Assembly: GCF_016863115.1 (NCBI RefSeq)
Contig: NZ_BOOG01000016.1
Location: 62,001-126,000 of the forward strand
Source: Sphaerimonospora thailandensis
GTDB taxonomy: Bacteria; Actinomycetota; Actinomycetes; Streptosporangiales; Streptosporangiaceae
Reading direction: 5' to 3'
DNA: 64,000 bases
Below, one piece after another: positions 46,879 through 56,219 of the stretch; the stretch's first letter is position 1, and each line of letters opens with the position of its first letter. Position numbers and translations under genes: made by a program. Below the pieces are notes generated by a model that did no database searches, had not been told where the DNA came from, and worked only from the letters and a program-made list of their open reading frames with translations.

Positions 46879-48576
46879 TCAGATGGTGAGGAGCTTGTGT
46901 ACGCGGTCGGCGCCGACGGCGAGCAGCAGGGTCGGCAGCCGGGGGCCGGTGTCGCGGCCTACCAGGAGCTTGTAGAGCAGGGCGAAGAACTCGCGCTGAG
47001 CCGTCTTCAACTCGGGGGTGGGCTTGGCGTCGGGGGTGAGCCCCGCCTGGATCTTCGGCACGCCGTACACGAGCGTGGTCAGGCCGTCGAGCGACCAGTG
47101 CTCGTCGAGACCGTCCAGCAGGATCCGCAGCGACTCGCGTTCGGCCTCGCCGAGCGAGGCGAGCAGGTCGGCGTCGGGGGTCTCGCGAACCTGGGTGCGC
47201 TGCTCGGCCGGAACCTGCGTGGTGATCCACCGCTCGGCGCGGTCGAGCCGGGGTCGGACCTCGTCCAGGGAGGTCACCGGGCTGTCCGGGTCCAGGTCGC
47301 GCAGGATGCGCAGCGTCTGCTCGTCGTGGCCGGTCGTGATGTCCACGATCGAGGCCAGGGTCCGGTACGACAGGGGCCGCGGCGTGGTCGGGAGGAGGCC
47401 GGCGGCGGTGCCGACCGAGCGCTGGTGGGCCGCGAGGTCGGCCGGCTGCGCCGTACCGTCCGTGACCTTCCGGACGAGTGAGTCCCACTCGTCGTACATC
47501 CGCTGGACCTCCTGGTCGAACGCGACCTTGAAGGACTGGTTCGGCCGGCGGCGCGCGTACAGCCAGCGAAGCAGCGGCGGCTCCATGATCTCCAGGGCGT
47601 CCGACGGGGTCGGCACACCGCCCTTGGAGCTGCTCATCTTGGCCATGCCGGAGATGCCGACGAAGGCGTACATCGGCCCGATGGGCTGGTCGGCCTTGAA
47701 GACGTCCCTGACGATCTGCCCGCCGACGACGAAGGACGACCCGGGAGAGGTGTGGTCGACTCCGGAAGGCTCGAAGACGACGCCCTCGTAGGCCCAGCGC
47801 ATCGGCCAGTCGACCTTCCACACCAGCTTGCCGTGGTTGTGCTCCGACAGCAGCACGGTCTCGGCGTGCCCGCACGCGCAGGTGTAGGACAGCGCGGTGG
47901 TGTCGTCGTCGTAGGAGGTGACCGTGGTCAGGTCGCGGTCGCAGGCCGAGCAGTACGGCTTGTAGGGGAAGTAGCCGGTCGCCGCCGAGCCGTCGTCCTC
48001 GCCGGCCGCGCCCGACCCCTCCAACGCGGCGGCCTCGTCCGCGTCGGTGATCGGCTTGGCGGCCTTGGGCTTGGTCCGATACTGCGCCAGAATCGCATCG
48101 ATCCTGCCGCGTTCGCGCATCGCGAGGAGGATCTGCTCCCGGTAGGCGCCGGAGGTGTACATCTGGGTCTGGCTGATGCCCCGGAACTCGACGCCCAGCT
48201 CGGCCAGCGCGGCGGCCATCGCCGCCTTGAAGTGCTCCGCCCAGTTCGGGTACGTGCTCCCGGGCGGAGCCGGCACCGCGGTCAGCGGCTTGCCGATGTG
48301 CTCGTTCCACGCCTCGTCGATCCCGACGGGGACCTTGCGGAAGCGGTCGAAGTCGTCCCAGGAGATGATGTGCACGCAGTCGTGGCCCCGGCGCCGGATC
48401 TCGTCGGCCACCAGGTGCGGGGTCATGACCTCGCGCAGGTTGCCCAGGTGGATCGGCCCGGACGGGCTGAGTCCGGAGGCGCAGACGATTGTTTTGCCCG
48501 GCGCACGCCGCTCCGCTTCGGCGATGACCTCATCCGCGAAACGAGAGACCCAGTCGGCCTCGATGCTACGAGCCAC
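46879..48576 (-). CDS. lysS: Lysyl-tRNA synthetase, class I (archaeal type)
   Basis: It charges tRNA-Lys. This is the class I form (LysK type), not the common class II enzyme. The 565-residue protein has the Rossmann-fold HIGH-like motif at residues 43-46 (PSGPIHLGNLREV), the KMSKS-like KMSSSKGG, and a zinc-like insertion (CSACDRDL; CACGHAE). The GTG start at 48576 follows AGGAAGGA at 10 bases; the longer frame to 48660 lacks a site. Class I LysRS is known in some actinobacteria. No second lysS is in the window. Confidence 0.93.
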   Translation of the reverse strand: MARSIEADWVSRFADEVIAEAERRAPGKTIVCASGLSPSGPIHLGNLREVMTPHLVADEIRRRGHDCVHIISWDDFDRFRKVPVGIDEAWNEHIGKPLTAVPAPPGSTYPNWAEHFKAAMAAALAELGVEFRGISQTQMYTSGAYREQILLAMRERGRIDAILAQYRTKPKAAKPITDADEAAALEGSGAAGEDDGSAATGYFPYKPYCSACDRDLTTVTSYDDDTTALSYTCACGHAETVLLSEHNHGKLVWKVDWPMRWAYEGVVFEPSGVDHTSPGSSFVVGGQIVRDVFKADQPIGPMYAFVGISGMAKMSSSKGGVPTPSDALEIMEPPLLRWLYARRRPNQSFKVAFDQEVQRMYDEWDSLVRKVTDGTAQPADLAAHQRSVGTAAGLLPTTPRPLSYRTLASIVDITTGHDEQTLRILRDLDPDSPVTSLDEVRPRLDRAERWITTQVPAEQRTQVRETPDADLLASLGEAERESLRILLDGLDEHWSLDGLTTLVYGVPKIQAGLTPDAKPTPELKTAQREFFALLYKLLVGRDTGPRLPTLLLAVGADRVHKLLTI

Positions 48577-49097
48577 TGTCGGCGTGTCCTTCCTAGAAAC
48601 CTGGCGTATCCGCTCTGACGCCCCAGAATCAATCCATAGCGTAGTCGCCTTTCCCGCCACGGGTTTCCAGCGATGCCGGTGGGACCCTCGTCGCGGTCCT
48701 CACTCCCCATGCTCCGCCGGCTGGATCCATCCGAAGCGGTGAGCGTGAAGCACGGCGGGGCGTGCATCGGGGCAGGCGGTTTTCAGACCGCTTGACCATG
48801 GGGTGGCAGGCACAGTCACGCTCTCGTAACGAGTCCCGGTTCGAGCCCTCGATTCGTTGATTTATGGCCATATCTGGGTGATGCTGCGCAGCAATGATCA
48901 GGGGACGTACGCACAACGTTGCTTCGCCTGTCATCGGTGTTCACGCGGGCCGAACAGGGACGGCCAGAGCTGATCGAGCGGGAGGACGTCAGGGCTACTG
49001 GTACGCGGGTTTTTCTTAGGTAGGTCTTTCTGGACGGGCGAACCTCGCCCGAGGCGGCCGGATCGCAAGCACGAGGTATGCGAGTCAAGGAGTTGAC
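48577..49097. other. Divergent intergenic region, lysS / hexosaminidase (521 bp)
   Basis: No coding sequence supported. It must hold both promoters; for lysS only a weak TTGATT-N18-TACGCC is seen on the minus strand (about 48635-48606). The stretch 48823-48850 resembles tRNA parts: CTCGTAA (as in the anticodon loop of tRNA-Thr CGT) and GTTCGAGCC (T-loop), but too close together to fold as a tRNA. CGGTTTTCAGACCG at 48778-48791 is a small hairpin. Confidence 0.5.
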
Positions 49098-51713
49098 TTG
49101 AGCATTTCGTTCTTATCCGCCGTGTCCGCCAGGTGGGTGCGGCGGAGGAACCGTGACCGGGGCCGGCGCCCCCGGGCCCGGACGATCTCCGCCCTGACAG
49201 CCGGCGCGCTGCTCACCGCGTCTCTCACCGGTGTCATGACGGACGGCGGCGCCTCGGCCGACGCGTCGGCGGTGCCCGCCGCGCCCCGAGTCGTCCCACT
49301 CCCGGTTTCGATGACCTCCGGCAAGGCCGGGGATGCCTTCACGCTCGGCTCGGGCGCCCGCATCGTGGTGAACGACGCCTCCGCCGTCGCGGTGGCCGAC
49401 CAGTTGGCGGCGATCCTGCGTCCGTCGACGGGCTATGCCCTGCCGGTTTCGAAGGGGTCCGCTGTGGCGGGTGACATCTCGCTGGCAGTGGGTGATCCGG
49501 GTGTTCCCGATGCCGAGGGCTACCGGCTGGACGTCACGCACAGCGGTGTCGAGATCGTCGCGGCGAACGGGCATGGCCTGTTCAACGGGGTGCAGACGCT
49601 GCGGCAACTTTTCCCCGTCTGGGTCGAGAGCAGGACCGTGCGGCCGGCCGGCTGGACCATCCCCGGGGTGAAGATCTCCGACTATCCGCGCTACGAGTAC
49701 CGGGGCGCGATGCTCGACATCGGCCGGCACTACGAGCCGCCCTCGGTGATCAAGACGTATATCGATGAGATCGCGGCGTACAAGGTGAACACGCTGCACC
49801 TGCACCTCAGTGACGACCAGGGTTTCCGCATCGCCATCGACGGCCGCCCCGAGCTCACCGACATCGGCGGGCAGTATTCCGGCGGCACGAGCAAGCCGGG
49901 CGACGGCGCCGAGAACGCCGACCCGGGCGGCTACTGGACGCAGGCGGACTACGTCGACGTGGTGAAGTACGCGGCATCGCGCTTCGTCACGATCGTGCCG
50001 GAGATCGACCTGCCGGGTCACACCAACGCGATCATCATGTCGTACGCCTCTGACGAGGCACAGGCGTACAAGGACGGCACGATCTACGACCCGAGCGTCA
50101 ACTGCAGCAACAAGAAGCCGCCGGTCTGGAACCTCAGCAACCAGGTGAACTACAGCGCGCTGTGTCCGGACAGCCCGCTTACCTGGCGGATCGTCACGGA
50201 CATCGTCGAGCAGCTGTCCGCCCTGACGCCGGGGCCGTACTTCCACATCGGCGGCGACGAGGTCTCGACGAAGCTGCTCTCCCACGACCAGTACCGGGAC
50301 TTCGTCGCGCGCACAGCGAAGATCGTCAAGGCGCGGGGCAAGTCCGCGATGGGCTGGAACGAGATCGGCGTGGCGCCCTTCGGATCCGATCCGGAGATGC
50401 CGCAGGGCGTCGTGCAGTACTGGGGCGTCGCCCCGGCCGGCGCGGGCGGCGACTCGGCGCGGACCGCGGTCCAGAAGGGCATGAAGATCGTCATGTCCCC
50501 GGCCAACAAGACCTATCTGGACATGAAGTACACCCCCGGCACGCCGATCGGCACCAGTTGGGCCTGCGTCTGCGACAACGACGTCTTCTACGACTGGGAG
50601 CCGAGCACGCTGGTCCCGGAGCGTACGGCCTCCGGCACCACTCTGCCCGCCGTCACCGACGAACACATCATCGGGGTCGAGGCGCCGATCTGGACGGAGA
50701 CCCTCAAGACCCTCTCCCACATCGAGTTCATGGCCTTCCCCCGGCTCACCGCGATCGCGGAGATCGGCTGGTCTCCGAAGCCCGGACCTGATCAACCCGA
50801 CCGCTCCCTGGCCTCGTTCAAGGTGCGCGAGGCGGCTCAGGGCGGGCGTTGGCAGGTGAAGGGGCAGAATTTCTACCCCTCAACTCAGGTGCCGTGGGGC
50901 CTCGATCTGCTCGCCGGTGACAGGACGCTGAGCGACCGGAACGAGGTCTCCGGCGCGCTGGCGACCCTCGCCGCGCCCGGCAGGGCCCTCGGTGAGCTGT
51001 CGGCCACGATTGAGTGGGGCGACGGCACCAGCTCGAAGGGCAGGCTGACCGGCGTCGAGGCCACCGACCGGACCGCCAACGGCCTGTACACGCTCAGCGG
51101 AGACCACACCTACCGCGCCAACGGCGAGTACCAGGCGAAGGTAACCGTGTCCGTCGACGGCCGCGACCCCGTCGTCGCCGGTTTCACCGTAACGGCGAGC
51201 GGCGTGCCCTCGTGCACGACGACGATCACCGGGACCCGCTCCGGTCCGTTGACCGTCTCTTCGGGTGTCACGTGCCTGGACCGTGCGACGATCTCCGGTC
51301 CCGTGACGGTGAGGGCCGGTGCGGGACTGTACGCGTCCCGTTCCCGGCTGACCGGCCCGTTGACGGCGTCCGGTGCCGTCGATGTGCTGCTGTGCGACAC
51401 CACCGTCTCGGGGCCGCTCTCCCTGGCCGGCGGGGGGCGGGTCTGGCTCGGCAACCGGAACGGCGGCTGCGCACCGGTGAAGATCAACGGCCCGGTGACG
51501 GTCACCCGCACGACGGGTCAGGTGACGATCGACGGCGGGGTGGTGAGCGGTCCGCTCCATCTGCGGGACAACAAGGTGTCGGCGGCGCCGAGCGTCGCCG
51601 GCAACCGCATCGGCGGCCCGCTGTCATGCGCTGGAAACTCCCCGATGCCGAGCAACGACGGCAGGCCCAACACCGTCTCCGGCCCGAAGACCGGCCAGTG
51701 CGCCAAGCTCTGA
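49098..51713 (+). CDS. Secreted GH20 beta-N-acetylhexosaminidase with beta-helix-like tail
   Basis: An 871-residue exported glycosidase, likely acting on chitin or peptidoglycan fragments. The N-terminus has a basic stretch, a hydrophobic segment (about 30-47) and an ASA cleavage site near 52-54. The GH20b domain is followed by the catalytic TIM barrel: HLHLSDDQGFR, EIDLPGHTNA and HIGGDEV with Asp387-Glu388 as the predicted catalytic pair. Residues 598-703 look like a PKD-type beta-sandwich (WGDGTSSKG; GDHTYRANGEY). Residues 704-871 hold about eight repeats with the core GPLxV, resembling a right-handed beta-helix. TTG 49098 follows AAGGAG at 5 bases. Confidence 0.9.
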   Translation: MSISFLSAVSARWVRRRNRDRGRRPRARTISALTAGALLTASLTGVMTDGGASADASAVPAAPRVVPLPVSMTSGKAGDAFTLGSGARIVVNDASAVAVADQLAAILRPSTGYALPVSKGSAVAGDISLAVGDPGVPDAEGYRLDVTHSGVEIVAANGHGLFNGVQTLRQLFPVWVESRTVRPAGWTIPGVKISDYPRYEYRGAMLDIGRHYEPPSVIKTYIDEIAAYKVNTLHLHLSDDQGFRIAIDGRPELTDIGGQYSGGTSKPGDGAENADPGGYWTQADYVDVVKYAASRFVTIVPEIDLPGHTNAIIMSYASDEAQAYKDGTIYDPSVNCSNKKPPVWNLSNQVNYSALCPDSPLTWRIVTDIVEQLSALTPGPYFHIGGDEVSTKLLSHDQYRDFVARTAKIVKARGKSAMGWNEIGVAPFGSDPEMPQGVVQYWGVAPAGAGGDSARTAVQKGMKIVMSPANKTYLDMKYTPGTPIGTSWACVCDNDVFYDWEPSTLVPERTASGTTLPAVTDEHIIGVEAPIWTETLKTLSHIEFMAFPRLTAIAEIGWSPKPGPDQPDRSLASFKVREAAQGGRWQVKGQNFYPSTQVPWGLDLLAGDRTLSDRNEVSGALATLAAPGRALGELSATIEWGDGTSSKGRLTGVEATDRTANGLYTLSGDHTYRANGEYQAKVTVSVDGRDPVVAGFTVTASGVPSCTTTITGTRSGPLTVSSGVTCLDRATISGPVTVRAGAGLYASRSRLTGPLTASGAVDVLLCDTTVSGPLSLAGGGRVWLGNRNGGCAPVKINGPVTVTRTTGQVTIDGGVVSGPLHLRDNKVSAAPSVAGNRIGGPLSCAGNSPMPSNDGRPNTVSGPKTGQCAKL

Positions 51714-51729
51714 TCCCCACCCCACGTGC

Positions 51730-51776
51730 GTGATCTCGCGGAAACTCGCAGCGATGCCATTGATCCGCGAGATCAC
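51730..51776. terminator. Hairpin between convergent hexosaminidase and MFS genes
   Basis: A perfect 13-bp inverted repeat (51730-51742 with 51764-51776) with a 21-nt loop. Flanking CCCCAC and GTGGGG sequences could extend it. It lacks a T-tract, so bidirectional termination is only suggested by position. Confidence 0.5.
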
Positions 51777-51791
51777 CACGAGGTGGTGGGG

Positions 51792-53051
51792 TTAGGCGTT
51801 CCCCGGTTCGGGGTGGGTGTAGCGGTCACGGCCCGCCCACAGGGCCACGCACGCCTGCGCGAGCGCGAGCCCGGCGGTGAGGACGATGACGAGGGTCCAG
51901 GATCCGGTGCCGCCCGCGAGCCGCCCCGCGGCGAGCGGGCCGGCGGCGGCGAGCAGGTAGCCCACCGACTGCGCCATGCCGGACAGCTTGGCGGTCTGCG
52001 CGAAGGTACGGGTACGCAGGCCGATGAGGGCGAGGGCGATCACGATGGTGCTTCCGGAACTGATCCCGGCGAGCACCACCCAGACCGGGCTCCAGCCGGG
52101 AGCCCACAGCATGCCGGCCATCGCGGCGACCATCGGCGTGCTCATCAGCACGCCGGTCGCGCGCTGGTCGGCCCGGGCGCCCATGATCACGGTCACCGCC
52201 AGCCCCGAGACGATGCCGACCGCCTGGAAGAGGAAGAGGTGCCAGCCGGCCGTGCTCGCCGGGACCCCGCGCGCCGTCTGGATCGTGGGCAGCCAGTTGA
52301 CCAGCAGATAGAACGTCGCGGACTGCAGGCCCAGGAAGAACGTCACCTGCCAGGCGACGGCCGACCTCCAGACCGAGGTCTCCCGCACGGTGGCGACGGC
52401 GGGCGCGGCCGTCCCCGCGGACGCCGTACGGGAGCGCGTGCCGCGCATGCGCAGCGCCCAGACCCCGGCGGCCAGCAACGCGGGGACGGCCCACACGGCC
52501 AGCGACCACCGCCAGCCGCTCCCGGTCGCGGCGGCGATCGGGACGGCGACGCCCGATGCGAGCGCCGCGAAGCCGGTCATCACGGACGTGTAGAGGCCGG
52601 TGACCCGCGAGATCGCGCCGGGATGGTCGCGTTTGACGATCGAGGGGACGAGCACGTTGCCGAGCGCGATCGACGCGCCCACCCCGACGGTGCCGGCCCA
52701 CAGCCAGGCGTTGCCCGGGAGCGACCGTACGGCGATGCCGGCGGCCAGCGCGACCATCGCCCACAGGACCACGCGTTCGGCCCCGAACCGGCTGCTGGTC
52801 CCGTGAGCGAGAGGGGACAGGACGGCGAAGGCGAGCAGCGGCAGCGCGCCGAGGGCGCCGAGGGCGGCGGTGCCGAGGCCGGTGTCGGCGCCGAGCAGGT
52901 CCAGGACCGGGCCGACGGAGGTCAGCGGCGGACGCAGGCAACCGGCCACGAGCAGGACGGCCAGGAGTTTCACCGCCGGGTGCACCGCGCTGCGACTTTC
53001 CCCGGTGGTGTGCGGTGTCGTGGATGTGCTCGACATGGTCATCCGCGACAC
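51792..53051 (-). CDS. MFS transporter, CynX/NimT family
   Basis: A 419-residue membrane protein with about 12 transmembrane helices. The early segment CLRPPLTSVGPVLDLL is typical of the cyanate permease (CynX/NimT-like) branch, whose members move small anions or 2-nitroimidazoles. The substrate here is unknown. GTG 53051 has GGGAG five bases upstream; ATG 53042 and 53036 are in frame. TACGAT (53087-53082) is a possible -10 on the minus strand. It lies 71 bases downstream of the BMP gene on the same strand, so it could extend the catabolic operon or stand alone. Confidence 0.82.
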   Translation of the reverse strand: MSRMTMSSTSTTPHTTGESRSAVHPAVKLLAVLLVAGCLRPPLTSVGPVLDLLGADTGLGTAALGALGALPLLAFAVLSPLAHGTSSRFGAERVVLWAMVALAAGIAVRSLPGNAWLWAGTVGVGASIALGNVLVPSIVKRDHPGAISRVTGLYTSVMTGFAALASGVAVPIAAATGSGWRWSLAVWAVPALLAAGVWALRMRGTRSRTASAGTAAPAVATVRETSVWRSAVAWQVTFFLGLQSATFYLLVNWLPTIQTARGVPASTAGWHLFLFQAVGIVSGLAVTVIMGARADQRATGVLMSTPMVAAMAGMLWAPGWSPVWVVLAGISSGSTIVIALALIGLRTRTFAQTAKLSGMAQSVGYLLAAAGPLAAGRLAGGTGSWTLVIVLTAGLALAQACVALWAGRDRYTHPEPGNA

Positions 53052-53122
53052 TGCCACTCCCATGCATGCGGTTTGTCCAACATCGTAAGCGTCGCCGGAA
53101 ACGTGGTCGCCGCTCGCCTCGG

Positions 53123-54241
53123 TCACAGAGCCCGGGATTCGGCATCCTGTTCGAGCCAGGCCTGCAGCGGGTCGACGCTGCCGGTGATCGCCTCGTGGAA
53201 CCAGGCGAACTGCCGCGAAGTCAGGTAGGCCTCGGCCCTGGTGAGGTCGGGCTCCGGCTCCGGACCGTCGTACAGGTCGCCGATCGACGTGCCGGCGGGC
53301 ACCACCAGGTTCCCCCGATGATCGCGGATCGGGCCTCGCCAGATGTCCAGCTCGCCGGCCTGGAGCGCGCGGGAGGCCTGGCGGGCGCGCTCCGCGGCCT
53401 CCGGTGGCACCACCGCGGCCGGTTCGGTGTTGCGGACCACCCCGTCCCTGGACCGCAGGTAGGCGTGCCGAGCCCGCCATGTCCCGTCCTGGACTGCGCG
53501 CACCTCACGGATGTAGAACGGCGCCCAGTCGATGTAGGCCACGTCCAGCACCGCGCTCTGGTGCACCGACCGCAGGTCCCGTCCCATCGACCACAACCCG
53601 CGCTCGGAGGCCATCTTGGTGATGGTCGGCATCTCGGTGAGCGTGCCGCCGAAGGTGTCGACGCCGAGGTCGATGAGCTCGGTCACGACCGCCGCCTCCC
53701 GCTCGGCCTGATCCTCGGCGAAGTAACTGCCGACCCAGCGGTCGTGGATGATCGCGTCGGGGTTCGCGGTCCGGACGCCGATCGCCCAGGCGTTGACGAT
53801 CTGCAGGTCCAGCGGCCCGGGGGTGCCGCCGACGGCACCCAGGACACCGGTCTTGGTCATCGCCCCGCACAGCAGCCCCGACACGTACGCGTGCTCGTCG
53901 CGGGCCTCACGGAAGGTGCCGAAGTTGGCCGCCAGGTCGACGCCCTGGTTGTGCATGAACCGGGTGCCGGGAAAGCGTTCGGCGACCGGCAGGACCTCGA
54001 GCCCACCGCGGGTGTCGCAGGCGAACACCAGGTCGAAGCCGCGCTCGGCGAAGTCGGTGGCCGCAGCCGTGAAGCCCTCGGCCCGGCCGGCGCCGTCGGC
54101 CACCTCGGTGTGCACCGCATCGCCGAACTCGGCCTCCACGGCTTTCCTGGCCCGCTCATGGCTGTGCAGCCAGCTGCTGATGCTGTCGCCCACCTTGGCG
54201 CGGTGGATCCAGCCGACGCGGACCGGTGAAGAGGTAGTCAT
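53123..54241 (-). CDS. BMP-domain protein without signal peptide
   Basis: A 372-residue protein of the basic membrane protein (Med/PnrA-like) periplasmic-binding fold. Segments RVGWIHRAKVGDSISSWLHS, DLVFACDTRGGLEVLPVAERFPG, HAYVSGLLCGAMTKTGVLGAVGG and NPDAIIHDRWVGSYFAEDQAEREA follow the family layout. Unlike transporter-linked BMP proteins it has no signal peptide or lipobox, and the start MTTSSPVRVGW runs straight into the first strand. So it is probably cytosolic. No BMP-type ABC transporter is nearby. The start overlaps the stop of the oxidoreductase gene (ATGA). The role may be ligand binding or sensing. Confidence 0.8.
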   Translation of the reverse strand: MTTSSPVRVGWIHRAKVGDSISSWLHSHERARKAVEAEFGDAVHTEVADGAGRAEGFTAAATDFAERGFDLVFACDTRGGLEVLPVAERFPGTRFMHNQGVDLAANFGTFREARDEHAYVSGLLCGAMTKTGVLGAVGGTPGPLDLQIVNAWAIGVRTANPDAIIHDRWVGSYFAEDQAEREAAVVTELIDLGVDTFGGTLTEMPTITKMASERGLWSMGRDLRSVHQSAVLDVAYIDWAPFYIREVRAVQDGTWRARHAYLRSRDGVVRNTEPAAVVPPEAAERARQASRALQAGELDIWRGPIRDHRGNLVVPAGTSIGDLYDGPEPEPDLTRAEAYLTSRQFAWFHEAITGSVDPLQAWLEQDAESRAL

Positions 54242-55152
54242 GATGTCCTTTGGGTCGTGGTGTCGAATTCCTGGGCCAGCAGCCGTCCGCCGTCGTCGAA
54301 TACGGCCGAGGCCGAGATTTCGACGACGTCCACGCCGCTGTGGTCGCGCAGCCGCCCTATCGCGGTCTTCAGCTCCGGCCGGGGCGCGACGAGGGTGAAC
54401 TGGGCGAGGAGTTCCTCGGGCACCAGATCGGCGGCGCGGTCGAGTGTTCCGCCGCCGAACAGCTCCCGCTTGACCGCCTCGACCAGCTTGGCGTCGATGC
54501 CCGCGGCCTCGCGGTACTCGTCGCGGAGATTGCCGAGTTCGAGCGCGACGCGGATCAGCCCGTCACGGGTGACCGTCGCGTCGTCGCCGCCGTAGGCGAC
54601 GCTGAGGCCGATGGTGACCGGCCGGTCCATGCCCGACCGCAGCTCCGCCGTCACCTGCGGCAATAACGCGTGCGGTATGCCGGAGAGCAGCAGTCCGTCG
54701 GCATGGCGCAGCGCCATCTGGGCCATCGCCGGGCCTTTGGTGGCCACCCAGGTCTCGGCGCCGGGACACAGCTCCCTGACCGCTCCCAGGGTCTCGCGGA
54801 CCGCCGCGATCGGCCGCTGCGCGACCGCGCCGCCGCCGGCCAGGATCCGCTCGCCGCCGCGTGCCAGCACCACGAAGGCTCTGCCGCCGGTCAGCTCCCG
54901 CAGGGTGCGCAACGCGTTCGCGGTGGTGGCCGGCGTCCGGGTGAACGGGTTCGTCACCAATCCCAGCCGGATCCGCTCGGTGGCGCCGGCCATGGCGCCG
55001 AGCATCACCCACTGATCGCGGCCGTCCAGCCCGCGATCGGCGAGGTGGAACCGCCCGAACCCGCACCGGTCGGCGGCCCGTACCCGGTTCGCTCCCGCAT
55101 CGGTCGGGCTGTCGGCCAGCATCACCCCTGAATGGGCGGTTTTTGCCGTCAT
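54238..55152 (-). CDS. LLM-class flavin/F420-dependent oxidoreductase
   Basis: A 304-residue TIM-barrel protein of the luciferase-like family. RFHLADRGLDGRDQWVML, ATERIRLGLVTNPFTRTPATTA and the segment near ETWVATKGPAMAQMALRHADGLLLSG fit the pattern of LLM proteins that bind F420 or FMN. Whether it is a monooxygenase, reductase or dehydrogenase cannot be told. Both ends overlap neighbours by ATGA, so it is made together with the ABC ATPase and the BMP protein. In this operon it could oxidise the imported compound. Confidence 0.82.
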   Translation of the reverse strand: MTAKTAHSGVMLADSPTDAGANRVRAADRCGFGRFHLADRGLDGRDQWVMLGAMAGATERIRLGLVTNPFTRTPATTANALRTLRELTGGRAFVVLARGGERILAGGGAVAQRPIAAVRETLGAVRELCPGAETWVATKGPAMAQMALRHADGLLLSGIPHALLPQVTAELRSGMDRPVTIGLSVAYGGDDATVTRDGLIRVALELGNLRDEYREAAGIDAKLVEAVKRELFGGGTLDRAADLVPEELLAQFTLVAPRPELKTAIGRLRDHSGVDVVEISASAVFDDGGRLLAQEFDTTTQRTS

Positions 55153-56219
55153 GCCGATTCCTTTCGCTCAGCAGGGTCGGCCAGATGACAGGCGACCCGC
55201 GTACCGTTGGCCGGCTCACGCATGGCCGGCACCTCAGTCCGGCACCGATCGATCACCAGCGGGCAGCGGTGTTGGAAGGCACAGCCGGCCACGGGGACAG
55301 AGGTCGGCGGCTCGTTCAGCGAGAACCGCCGGCGCTCCTCGCGCCGCCGCCGCTGCCGCACCGGATCGGCCACCGGCGTGGCCTCCAACAGCATCCGGGT
55401 GTAGGGGTGGCCGGGCCGGCGGAAGACCTCGACCACCGGGCCGATCTCGACGATCCGGCCGCGGAACATCACCGCCAGTTGATCGCTGACGTGCGCCACC
55501 ACGTCCAGGTCATGGCCGATGAACAGGTAGGACATCCCCAACTCCGCCTGGACATCGGCGAACAGGTTGATCACCTGGGCCTGGGTCGAGACGTCCAGCG
55601 CCGCCACCGGTTCGTCGCAGACGATGAGCCGGGTCTGGCTGGCGAGGGCGCGCGCGATCGCGATCCGCTGCTGCTGGCCGCCGGAGAACTCCGCCGGGTA
55701 GCGATGCCGATGGTGCGCGGCGATACCCACCATGTCCAACAGTTCGACCACCCGCGCGTCGGCGGCCGCGCCGCGCAGCCCCAGGTGCAGCCGCAACGGC
55801 TCGGCGATCGCATCGGCGACGGGGTGTGAGGGGTCCAGCGACGAGCCCGGGTCCTGGAAGACCGCCTGGATCTGCCGCCGCAGCTCCCGCGGCATCCGTG
55901 GGGAGGCCGCGCCGTACTCGTGATCGCCGAAGCTGATCGATCCGGTTGTCGGCCGCTGCAGTCCGAGTACGGCGCGGCCGGTGGTCGACTTGCCCGAGCC
56001 GGACTCGCCCACCAGACCGAGCGTGCTGCCGGGCGGGATGGTGAACGAGACATCCTCCACCGCCCGGACTACGCCGGCGCGGGTGAACGGCAGGCCTCGA
56101 TGGGCGAAATGCACGGACAGGTTCCGCACCCGGAGCAACCCGGGATCGACCGACCCCGAGGGCGCGCCGGAGCGCGGCTTCTCATCCGGCGGCGAGGCGG
56201 CGGGTTCTGAGGTGTTCAC
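55149..56219 (-). CDS. Peptide-type ABC transporter ATPase (DppF-like)
   Basis: The second nucleotide-binding subunit of the importer, 356 residues. Walker [11 protein letters not shown]-loop [11 protein letters not shown], signature EFSGGQQQR, Walker B LIVCDEP and H-loop FIGHDL are all present. The C-terminal cysteine-containing extension ([14 protein letters not shown]) is typical of oligopeptide ATPases. GTG 56219 overlaps the upstream stop (GTGA); the longer frame to 56354 lies inside the previous gene. Substrate family: dipeptides, nickel or similar small solutes. Confidence 0.93.
   Translation of the reverse strand: MNTSEPAASPPDEKPRSGAPSGSVDPGLLRVRNLSVHFAHRGLPFTRAGVVRAVEDVSFTIPPGSTLGLVGESGSGKSTTGRAVLGLQRPTTGSISFGDHEYGAASPRMPRELRRQIQAVFQDPGSSLDPSHPVADAIAEPLRLHLGLRGAAADARVVELLDMVGIAAHHRHRYPAEFSGGQQQRIAIARALASQTRLIVCDEPVAALDVSTQAQVINLFADVQAELGMSYLFIGHDLDVVAHVSDQLAVMFRGRIVEIGPVVEVFRRPGHPYTRMLLEATPVADPVRQRRRREERRRFSLNEPPTSVPVAGCAFQHRCPLVIDRCRTEVPAMREPANGTRVACHLADPAERKESA

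Noticed and set aside
48778-48850. Complete tRNA gene
   Set aside because: No acceptor stem can be paired and anticodon and T-loop motifs are too close; kept only as a possible remnant.
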